Assembly: GCF_001077535.1 (NCBI RefSeq)
Contig: NZ_CP011968.1
Coordinates: 1,178,001-1,242,000 of the forward strand
Source: Clostridioides difficile ATCC 9689 = DSM 1296
GTDB taxonomy: Bacteria > Bacillota > Clostridia > Peptostreptococcales > Peptostreptococcaceae
Direction: 5' to 3'
DNA length: 64,000 nucleotides
Under the pieces are notes generated by a model. The model did not search any database and was not told the origin of the DNA. It saw nothing but the letters and a program-made list of their open reading frames with translations. Shown piece by piece: positions 55,288 through 61,753 of this stretch (positions within the stretch are counted from its first letter, which is position 1; each line of letters opens with the position of its first letter). A program made the position numbers and the translations under genes.

Positions 55288-56160
55288 ATGATTATAAAGG
55301 TTTCAATGACAGTATTAGTATTAATATTATTGTATATTCTGTATAAGTATGAAACTCAGCATATAGAAACGACAGAATATACTATTTTCAACAAAAAAAT
55401 TCCAAAGGAATTTGATAACTTTAAAATAGTTCAAGTGAGTGATTTACATAATAAGGTGTTTGATAAAAATAATAAGGTATTGATAGATAAAATTGAATCA
55501 TTAAACCCAGATGTTATATTTATAACAGGAGATTTAGTAGATGGAGAAAATAAAAATTTTCAAGTTGCATTAGATTTAATAGATAATTTGGTTGAAAAAT
55601 ATGAAGTATATCATATAATTGGAAATCATGAACAAAAATCTTTAATAAAAAAGTATAAACATCTATATAAGGATTATTTTAAGGAACTATATTCAAAGAA
55701 AATAATAAATATGGAAAATGAATCTGTAAGAATATATAGAGGTAATAGCCATCTTAATTTATATGGTTTAATTATACCATTGGAATGCTATCCATATTTA
55801 TTTGCTAATAACAAAAAATTAGAACTAAGTGACAATTTTGTAGAAGACAATCTAGGTAAAGTTAATGAAAATGAATATAACATTCTTTTAGCACATACAC
55901 CATTTTTCTTTGAAAAATATGCAAAATGGGGAGCAGATTTGGTTTTAGCAGGACATGTTCATGGAGGTATAATAAGAATACCTTTTGTTGGAGGTGTATT
56001 ATCTCCAAATAGAGAGTTCTTTCCTAAGTATGACTGGGGAAAATATGAAAAAGATAATAGCACTATGATTTTAAATAAAGGCTTAGGAGGCTCAAAAGTT
56101 TTAATTAGGCTTAATTGTAAACCAGAGATAGTTAAGATTACATTGAAGTATGAGAAATAA
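55288..56160 (+). CDS. Membrane-anchored metallophosphoesterase (YkuE/YaeI type)
   Basis: 290 residues after AAGAGGAAG. An N-terminal hydrophobic segment (residues 3-18) precedes a calcineurin-like domain with the motifs VQVSDLHNK, FITGDLVDG, IIGNHE, LLAHTP and LAGHVHGGIIRIP. Related proteins hydrolyse UDP-2,3-diacylglucosamine or act at the cell surface; the substrate here is unknown. Confidence 0.88.
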   Translation: MIIKVSMTVLVLILLYILYKYETQHIETTEYTIFNKKIPKEFDNFKIVQVSDLHNKVFDKNNKVLIDKIESLNPDVIFITGDLVDGENKNFQVALDLIDNLVEKYEVYHIIGNHEQKSLIKKYKHLYKDYFKELYSKKIINMENESVRIYRGNSHLNLYGLIIPLECYPYLFANNKKLELSDNFVEDNLGKVNENEYNILLAHTPFFFEKYAKWGADLVLAGHVHGGIIRIPFVGGVLSPNREFFPKYDWGKYEKDNSTMILNKGLGGSKVLIRLNCKPEIVKITLKYEK

Positions 56161-56323
56161 GATTTTATATAACATATATAAACATCAATAACATATAAAT
56201 AAGGTTGATGTTAAATCCATTTAAACATATATAATGACCAATTTTGAATAATTGTTGAATTAATAAAAATAAAGTGCTATTTTTAGCATAGAATATTTAA
56301 ACTATGGGGGGTAGTAAAGAATC

Positions 56324-57304
56324 ATGGGTGATACAAGTAGATTTTATGAGTCTGTAAAAAATAAATATCCGAAATTAAAAGATGGAACTAGGGTTCATCT
56401 GTGGCCAAAAGAAAACATTATAATTGGCCCTATTTATGATGAAGAAGATGGATATAAAAAAAGTATCGGAAATGTGGATAGCTTAAGTTGGAAGCAAATT
56501 GTTATACTGGCTGAATGTGATGGGAAAAATACTACTGACGATATAATAAATATATTATCCAATAGATATAGAAATATCCATAATATGAAAGAAAAAGTTA
56601 TGGAATTTTTTATGTTTTATGAGAATGTATACTTAACGTTTGAAGATGATATACAGACACTATCAAGTGTATTTGAGATAACAGGAAATAAATCATACAT
56701 TACTCCTTTGTACTTTACTATAGAAATAGATGGAGATAATAATACAAATGATTATTTTTCTGAAATCACAAGTTTATTGAACTGCATGTATGAGAAAGGC
56801 TGTAGATTTATAGAGGTTATTGGTGAGGATATTTTAAAAAATAAAAGTATGAGAGAAATATTTCAATATATGTTAGACCATTTTGATTTAATTGTGGTAA
56901 CTAAAGATAGTTTTACTATTGATAGAAGCTTAATAAAGGAATTAGATAATTATCGTCATAAAGTGATATGGAAAGTATATTCAAAAAATGATGATACACG
57001 TATTAAATTAAAAGAAGATATAAAAATAACCAGTTTAATAAAAAGGGGTCACACTGTAGTAAGAGGAGACAGAGAAAAAGCAATAAAAATAGAAGATATG
57101 AGGTTTAAAGATACAAAGGAGAGGTTTTCAAAATATGGAGCAGAGTGGAGTCATTTATATATTTCTTCTGATGGTAGTGTAAAATCTTATTCATTTCAAA
57201 AAGATAAAAGAATCTATTTAGGCAATATATTTAACAATTCTGTTGAAGAAATTTTCTTAGAAATGCAAAATAAAATTGACAAACTAGAAATTGTGTATCA
57301 ATAG
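56324..57304 (+). CDS. Degenerate radical SAM/SPASM-like protein (probable pseudoenzyme)
   Basis: 326 residues after a GGGGGG site. The N-terminal 95 residues resemble a PqqD-like peptide-binding domain (LSWKQIVILAECDGKNTTDDI). The next part follows the radical SAM fold (ITPLYFTIEIDGDNNTNDYF, then MYEKGCRFIEVIGED), but the CxxxCxxC cluster motif and the GGEP motif are absent. The C-terminus resembles a SPASM domain (AEWSHLYISSDGSVKSYSF, RIYLGNIFNNSVEEIF) in which the cluster cysteines are also missing. It therefore looks like a catalytically dead relative of peptide-modifying enzymes. A short hydrophobic peptide gene follows. Confidence 0.75.
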   Translation: MGDTSRFYESVKNKYPKLKDGTRVHLWPKENIIIGPIYDEEDGYKKSIGNVDSLSWKQIVILAECDGKNTTDDIINILSNRYRNIHNMKEKVMEFFMFYENVYLTFEDDIQTLSSVFEITGNKSYITPLYFTIEIDGDNNTNDYFSEITSLLNCMYEKGCRFIEVIGEDILKNKSMREIFQYMLDHFDLIVVTKDSFTIDRSLIKELDNYRHKVIWKVYSKNDDTRIKLKEDIKITSLIKRGHTVVRGDREKAIKIEDMRFKDTKERFSKYGAEWSHLYISSDGSVKSYSFQKDKRIYLGNIFNNSVEEIFLEMQNKIDKLEIVYQ

Positions 57305-57384
57305 GGGGAAAGTTTAAGATTTATAGAAGATTTATAGATTGTTTATTTAAGTTTGTGTCAATAATTATAATGAGGTGAGATTAC

Positions 57385-57522
57385 TTGTTAAAATTATTGG
57401 ACAAATTTTTTTATGATGTTTTACTTAAATTTTGGCTGTTTATGATGCTGTGGATTTTTAGAGAACTTTTTACAAATTTCAAAATGACTAAAAAATTTAA
57501 ATTTCATAAAATATTTATGTAA
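57385..57522 (+). CDS. 45-residue hydrophobic cationic peptide
   Basis: A TTG start six bases after GAGGTGA opens a 45-residue frame: N-terminus MLKLLDKFFYDVLLKFWLF, then MMLWIFRELFTNF and a basic tail KMTKKFKFHKIFM. It is rich in Phe, Leu and Lys and could form an amphipathic or membrane helix. It has no Cys, so it is not an AgrD- or sactipeptide-type precursor. It lies 80 bp after the pseudoenzyme gene with no terminator between, and may be its partner. Confidence 0.5.
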   Translation: MLKLLDKFFYDVLLKFWLFMMLWIFRELFTNFKMTKKFKFHKIFM

Positions 57523-57526
57523 AAAT

Positions 57527-57596
57527 CATATAAAATTCATATAGCATATGTATCATATGAGGTGTAGAAAGACTAGCTTAAAAACCATAATATAAT
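57527..57596 (+). promoter_or_regulatory. Regulatory region of small RNA copy 1
   Basis: CATATA-N5-CATATA direct repeats (57527-57543, an 11-bp period like OmpR/PhoB-type sites), two further CATATG motifs, the shared TAGAAAGACTAGCTTAAAA box and a -10 TATAAT (57591-57596). No consensus -35 is seen, which suggests activated transcription. Confidence 0.5.
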
Positions 57597-57602
57597 ACCC
57601 TA

Positions 57603-57690
57603 TTGTAATGATAACCCTCCCTCACATCCTCAAATAGAGTTATCATTACAAGAATTAATCCATAAATTTAAAATTTATGGTTTTTTTTTA
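57603..57690 (+). ncRNA. Putative small RNA, copy 1
   Basis: About 88 nt. A perfect 12-bp stem (57604-57615 with 57639-57650) presents a 23-nt loop holding CTCCCTCACATCCTCAAAT (57617-57635). A terminator hairpin (57660-57680, 10-bp stem) and nine T residues follow. The loop is complementary to Shine-Dalgarno/start sequences such as GAGGATG. An almost identical unit lies about 550 bp downstream. Confidence 0.7.
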
Positions 57691-57804
57691 TTTAATTTGT
57701 TTTATTATATTAGAATATGATTTATTATAGAATATATAATAAGTAATATAGAATACATTAATTAAGTTTTTGACATGTAACTATACTAATAAGGAGGAGT
57801 ATTT

Positions 57805-58026
57805 ATGAATGTAAATAATCACAAGTGCCCAGAGTGTGGTGAACATAGTAAAAAGTTTGAAATAGTAGAGGAAAATGAGGATTGTGTAATATTTGAATGT
57901 TACACTTGTGGAACTATATCTATATTAAAGTATTGTGAGAACTGTAAAGAATTTGTATTTGTAAATATTCCAAATAATGTGGAGACATATGAGTATTGTT
58001 GTGGAAAATGTAATAATAAAATTTAA
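57805..58026 (+). CDS. Small four-CxxC zinc-ribbon-like protein
   Basis: 73 residues after AAGGAGGAG. Four CxxC pairs at residues 8/11, 32/35, 44/47 and 66/69 could form two zinc ribbons (CPEC, CYTC, CENC, CGKC). The spacing suggests a compact nucleic-acid- or protein-binding module rather than an enzyme. No close family recognised. It lies between the two small-RNA copies. Confidence 0.7.
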   Translation: MNVNNHKCPECGEHSKKFEIVEENEDCVIFECYTCGTISILKYCENCKEFVFVNIPNNVETYEYCCGKCNNKI

Positions 58027-58071
58027 TATAATATAAACATATGTAATTTCATATATCATTTATACCAATCT

Positions 58072-58139
58072 CATATAAAATTCATATATAAAATGTATTA
58101 TATAAATATAGAAAGAACTAGCTTAAAACATAATATAAT
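58072..58139 (+). promoter_or_regulatory. Regulatory region of small RNA copy 2
   Basis: The same CATATA-N5-CATATA repeats (58072-58088), the TAGAAAGAACTAGCTTAAAA box and a -10 TATAAT (58134-58139), at nearly the same distances as in copy 1. Confidence 0.5.
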
Positions 58140-58145
58140 TACCCT

Positions 58146-58254
58146 AAATTTATAATGACAACTCTCCCTCACATCCTCAAATTATAGTTGTCATTATAGA
58201 ATAACTTGGCTGTTTCAAAAATGTGAAATCATTTTAGAAACAGCTTATTTTTTT
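58146..58254 (+). ncRNA. Putative small RNA, copy 2
   Basis: About 109 nt. A perfect 13-bp stem (58151-58163 with 58186-58198) presents a 22-nt loop with the same 19 nt CTCCCTCACATCCTCAAAT (58164-58182). The stem differs from copy 1 by a T-A to C-G exchange on both strands (TGATAAC/GTTATCA versus TGACAAC/GTTGTCA). It ends in a terminator: GCTGTTTC (58209-58216) with GAAACAGC (58237-58244) and a T run. Confidence 0.7.
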
Positions 58255-58531
58255 ATAAAAATAAAGAAGGCAACGGGAAGCCTTCTTTCGTGTAAAAAAA
58301 GTTTAATTTTTTGTTAAGATTTGTTTGTTATTTTATATTACCTTTATAATATGTTTTTATTTGGTGGTTGGCAATGGATTTTGCACAACTGGTCATTATT
58401 AATGTAAAAGTGGAATATTATTAATAAATAATAATTACAAAATTGTAATCTTTATTTATTAAATAAATGAGTAAAATAATATATTAATGGGTATATAATT
58501 AAGACAATACTAGTTTGGGGAGGATAAAATT

Positions 58532-59401
58532 ATGGATTATAAAACAATCATATTAAATAGAAAGTCTGTTAGAGAATATAAGAACACAGATATTAAAGAA
58601 GAATATCTTAGTGAAATTAAGAAATACTCAGAATCTTGTAAGAAACTAGTTCCAGAAATAGATGTTGATGTAAGAATTATGAATAGAAGTGAAGTTTTTA
58701 ATAATTTAGATAAAGTAGCAGGGTACAAAGGAAATATGATAGATTCTCCAAGTTATATTATAATATTATCTGACATAAAAGATAATTACATTGAAAATTC
58801 AGGGTACATAGGAGAAAGTATAATCTTTAAAGTAACAGAACTTGGAATTGGTTCTTGTTGGGTTACTTTTGAAGATGGAAAAAAGGTAAAAGAAAAACTT
58901 GGAATTAATTCAGATAAAGAGGTAACAGGAATTATAGCTATTGGATATGGAGAAAATGTAAGTAATGCTAAAGTATTAAATGCTACAAAAACTGGGCAAA
59001 ATTATTCAAAATCTGATATGCAAGTTGTAACAGATAAGGGGTCTACTAGACTAGGTGTAGAAGATGTTGTTTATATGAACGAATGGGGAAATGTTGCAAG
59101 TATAGAAATCTTAGAAGAAAGAGCACTTCTTGATGCATTTCACTATGCAAGATTAGCTCCATCTACATTAAATAGACAACCATGGAGATTTATAGTTGAT
59201 GGAGGCACTGTAGTTTTAGCTGTTAGAAAAGATGGTCATACTAATTTATATGAAGAAAAAATAGACATTGGTATAGTTATGCTTTATTTTGCAACAATAA
59301 TAAGTGCAACTATGTTTGATTTAAAATGGAATTTAGGTACTCCAGACAAAGATTATAAAGTGCCAGAAGACTATAAGATAGTAGGATATTGTAATATATA
59401 A
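58532..59401 (+). CDS. Nitroreductase-family flavoprotein
   Basis: 289 residues after GGGGAGG. The sequence shows the FMN-binding nitroreductase fold in a tandem-like arrangement (PF14512 type): NRKSVREYKN at the N-terminus, GIGSCWVTF mid-protein and FHYARLAPSTLNRQPWRFIVD, with DIGIVMLYF near the end. Substrate unknown. Soluble, probably NAD(P)H-dependent. Monocistronic, with its own terminator. Confidence 0.85.
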   Translation: MDYKTIILNRKSVREYKNTDIKEEYLSEIKKYSESCKKLVPEIDVDVRIMNRSEVFNNLDKVAGYKGNMIDSPSYIIILSDIKDNYIENSGYIGESIIFKVTELGIGSCWVTFEDGKKVKEKLGINSDKEVTGIIAIGYGENVSNAKVLNATKTGQNYSKSDMQVVTDKGSTRLGVEDVVYMNEWGNVASIEILEERALLDAFHYARLAPSTLNRQPWRFIVDGGTVVLAVRKDGHTNLYEEKIDIGIVMLYFATIISATMFDLKWNLGTPDKDYKVPEDYKIVGYCNI

Positions 59402-59446
59402 GATAGTGTAATACTTAATTTAACTACACTTAAATTAATTTTTATA

Positions 59447-59493
59447 AAAAGTTCAATAACATTTTATAATATAATGTTATTGAACTTTTTTAT
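59447..59493 (+). terminator. Terminator after the nitroreductase gene
   Basis: AAAGTTCAATAACATT pairs with AATGTTATTGAACTTT around a short loop; six T residues follow. Confidence 0.9.
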
Positions 59494-59626
59494 TGTATAA
59501 TACAATTTTTATATTTATTGTATTGATTGAAAAATACTTATGAATTTAAATGCTTACAATTTTGTGCATGAATAGAGAGGTATATTATTTTATTAAACTG
59601 TATAATTTGCTTGGAGGTAATATCAA

Positions 59627-60493
59627 ATGGAATGGATAAATAAATTAAATCAAGCTATTACTTATATTGAAGAAAATCTCGAAAGTGGAGTGGATTATGC
59701 AGAAGCAGCAAAAATTGCATGTTGTTCAACCTTTCATTTTCAAAGAATGTTTTCATATATTGCAGAAGTACCATTATCTGAATATATTAGACGAAGACGT
59801 ATGACTAAGGCTGCATTTGAACTTCAGAACAGTAACATCAAAATTTTAGAACTATCTGAGAAGTATGGTTACGATTCACCAACATCTTTTAATAGAGCTT
59901 TTCAAAATATACATAACATTTCTCCATCTGCAGCTAGAGCAAAGGGTGTTGTTTTAAAAGCATATCCTAAGATGACATTAAGCATTTATGTAAAAGGAAA
60001 TATAGAAATGCAATATCGTATTGTAGAAAAGAAAGGGTTTCGTATTGTTGGTATAAAAGAAAGTATGAACATGATTGTAGAAGAGTGTTTTGAGAAAGTT
60101 CCTAAGTTATGGGCTAAATGCATAAAAAATGGAACAATTGATAAACTTTCAGAGTTAATAAATAACGAACCTTGTGGATTGCTTGGAGTTAGTGTGTGTA
60201 CAAATAGTAAGGGTTTAGATTATTATATTGCTGCTCCAACAGATAAGCCTGTATTAGAAGATACTCATGAATACTTAATACCATCAGGCACATGGGCAGT
60301 ATTTGAATGTGTTTCTCCAATGCCAAATGCTCTGGCAATACAGGAATTGCAAAAAAGAATTATTACTGAGTGGTTACCAAGTTCTGGGTATGTGTATGCT
60401 AATTTACCAGATATTGAACTTTATCCCAATGGCGATATCAATGCTCCTGATTATACTACAGAAGTTTGGATTCCAATTCAGAAACCAAATTAA
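59627..60493 (+). CDS. AraC-family regulator with GyrI-like effector domain
   Basis: 288 residues after TGGAGGTAA. Two AraC helix-turn-helix motifs occupy residues 1-105 (YAEAAKIACCSTFHFQRMFSYI and LELSEKYGYDSPTSFNRAFQNI), then a GyrI-like ligand-binding domain (residues 125-285, with PCGLLGVSVC and TTEVWIPIQ at the end). Rob/BmrR-like proteins of this shape sense hydrophobic drugs or bile-type compounds and control efflux. No pump gene is adjacent. Confidence 0.9.
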   Translation: MEWINKLNQAITYIEENLESGVDYAEAAKIACCSTFHFQRMFSYIAEVPLSEYIRRRRMTKAAFELQNSNIKILELSEKYGYDSPTSFNRAFQNIHNISPSAARAKGVVLKAYPKMTLSIYVKGNIEMQYRIVEKKGFRIVGIKESMNMIVEECFEKVPKLWAKCIKNGTIDKLSELINNEPCGLLGVSVCTNSKGLDYYIAAPTDKPVLEDTHEYLIPSGTWAVFECVSPMPNALAIQELQKRIITEWLPSSGYVYANLPDIELYPNGDINAPDYTTEVWIPIQKPN

Positions 60494-60560
60494 AATTAAT
60501 AAATAATATGGAATTAATAAATAACATTAAAATTAATAAACAACATGAAATTCTAAAATT

Positions 60561-60592
60561 ACAGGCTGAAAATAGTCTGTTATTTTTTTGTA
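60561..60592 (+). terminator. Terminator after the AraC-type gene
   Basis: ACAG-G-CT pairs with AG-T-CTGT in a short stem, then seven T residues (one G-U pair). Confidence 0.72.
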
Positions 60593-60595
60593 AAT

Positions 60596-60656
60596 ATGGA
60601 AAGTAAGCTTTACATAAATGGAATATAGTTGTATAATTATGGAAAGTAGACTTTCC
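60596..60656 (+). promoter_or_regulatory. Promoter with two operator-like palindromes
   Basis: TTTACA (60609-60614), a 17-bp spacer and TATAAT (60632-60637). GGAAAGTAGACTTTCC (60641-60656) is a 7-bp-arm palindrome at the start point; ATGGAAAGTAAGCTTTACAT (60596-60615) is a related, weaker one over the -35. They fit autoregulation by the XRE protein encoded just downstream. Confidence 0.65.
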
Positions 60657-60684
60657 GTAGTTGAGATATTAAAGGGGGATAGAT

Positions 60685-60882
60685 GTGAAAAATAGATTAG
60701 AAGAAATAAGAAAAGAAAGAGGCATAAAACAAGAAGAACTTGCTTCTATTTTGCAAGTATCAAGACAAACTATAGGTTCATTAGAAAATGGTAGGTATAA
60801 TCCTTCTATCATCTTAGCCTTTAAGATAGCTAGATACTTTGATATGAGTATTGAAGAAATATTTATTTATGAGGAGGAGTAA
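60685..60882 (+). CDS. XRE-family DNA-binding protein
   Basis: 65 residues with a GTG start after GGGGGAT. It is almost entirely one helix-turn-helix: IRKERGIKQEELASILQVSRQTIGSLENGRYNPSIILAFKIARYF. Small regulators of this kind usually repress their own operon. The membrane-protein gene follows after two bases, and two palindromes flank the promoter, so an autoregulated pair is likely. Confidence 0.92.
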   Translation: MKNRLEEIRKERGIKQEELASILQVSRQTIGSLENGRYNPSIILAFKIARYFDMSIEEIFIYEEE

Positions 60883-60884
60883 AA

Positions 60885-61328
60885 ATGAAAAAGAATATGT
60901 TATATGTTGGAATTATATATTTTATTTGTGGAATTTTACTTGTTTTATTGGCTACATTTACTGAGTTTTCATTTGAGGCCTTTATTTGGGGATTATCTGG
61001 AGCTGCTTTAGGTCCAGGTGTATGTATGATTCTTCAATATATGTATTGGAGTAAACCTGAAAGAGCAGTAGATTATGAAGAAAAGATAAAAAATCAAAGG
61101 ATAGAGATGAATGATGAAAGAAGAATTATGTTACGTGATAAAGCTGGACGTATCACTAATCAAATCATGTGCTATGTTCTTGTAATTCTTATATTTATTG
61201 TTTCTATATTGAGTGTATTTTCTGTAATGGTAATAAGCAAGTGGGTTTTAGTTGTTCTTGGATTGCTTATTTTATTTCAATTTATTTGTAGTGTTGTTGT
61301 ATACAATAAATTAGATAAAAGGTTGTAA
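60885..61328 (+). CDS. Four-helix membrane protein of unknown function
   Basis: 147 residues; AGGAGGAG within the upstream gene's end is the ribosome site. Four hydrophobic segments (residues about 5-22, 28-48, 90-112 and 118-138) with a charged cytoplasmic loop (SKPERAVDYEEKIKNQRIEMNDERRIMLRDKAG) in the middle. The layout resembles DUF2178-type proteins that occur beside small XRE regulators. The function is not known. Confidence 0.78.
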   Translation: MKKNMLYVGIIYFICGILLVLLATFTEFSFEAFIWGLSGAALGPGVCMILQYMYWSKPERAVDYEEKIKNQRIEMNDERRIMLRDKAGRITNQIMCYVLVILIFIVSILSVFSVMVISKWVLVVLGLLILFQFICSVVVYNKLDKRL

Positions 61329-61468
61329 TAAGTTATGATATAAAATAGAAAATTATATAAAAGTAAATTAGTTTTTAAATTAATGCTAGAAGATAAATTT
61401 ATATAATTATATAAATTTTAAAAAGACACAGTAATTTCAAAAAATAACTTAAAATTTAAATCAAAAAT

Positions 61469-61513
61469 AAAAAAACTCCTAATCTATTGAATAAATAGCT
61501 TTAGGAGTTTTTA
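61469..61513 (-). terminator. Terminator of tRNA-Leu
   Basis: AAACTCCTAA pairs with TTAGGAGTTT; read on the minus strand the stem is followed by a run of T residues. Confidence 0.85.
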
Positions 61514-61514
61514 A

Positions 61515-61602
61515 TGGTGCCCGAGGCCGGACTCGAACCGGCACGGAGTATTAGTCCGGTGGATTTTGAGTCCACTGCGTCTACCAATTCCACCACTCGG
61601 GC
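61515..61602 (-). tRNA. tRNA-Leu (anticodon CAA)
   Basis: 88 nt on the minus strand, with encoded CCA. The acceptor arm GCCCGAG pairs with CTCGGGC; the anticodon stem GTGGA/TCCAC encloses loop CTCAAAA, giving anticodon CAA; a long variable arm of class II type (leucine) and the T-arm CCGG-TTCGAGT-CCGG follow. Confidence 0.97.
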
Positions 61603-61753
61603 ATGTCATGTATATTATTATAGCAAAAAAATATATTGTTTGCAACATATTTAATTTTAATATACTATTATTATTATGGGAATATTAAATAACAGTATAT
61701 TGGTATATAATATATATGTTACAAAAATAGATAATTTTTAGGAGTGATATAAT

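Larger units (their letters stand above)
58027..58531. other. 505-bp intergenic region
   Basis: Holds the second small-RNA unit with its regulatory region and terminator, then a second hairpin (AAAGAAGGC with GCCTTCTTT, 58263-58288) without a strong T run, then about 240 bp of AT-rich sequence with no recognised feature before the nitroreductase gene. Confidence 0.6.
61329..61753. other. 425-bp intergenic region before polA
   Basis: Contains a tRNA gene and its terminator on the minus strand; the remainder is AT-rich. No other feature recognised. Confidence 0.7.

Noticed and set aside
57385-57522. AgrD-type pheromone precursor for the AgrC-like kinase
   Set aside because: No Cys, no acidic C-terminal recognition motif and no agrB nearby, so only 'hydrophobic peptide' is supported.
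58263-58288. Third small-RNA hairpin
   Set aside because: Short stem, no shared loop motif and no promoter elements; more probably a second terminator.
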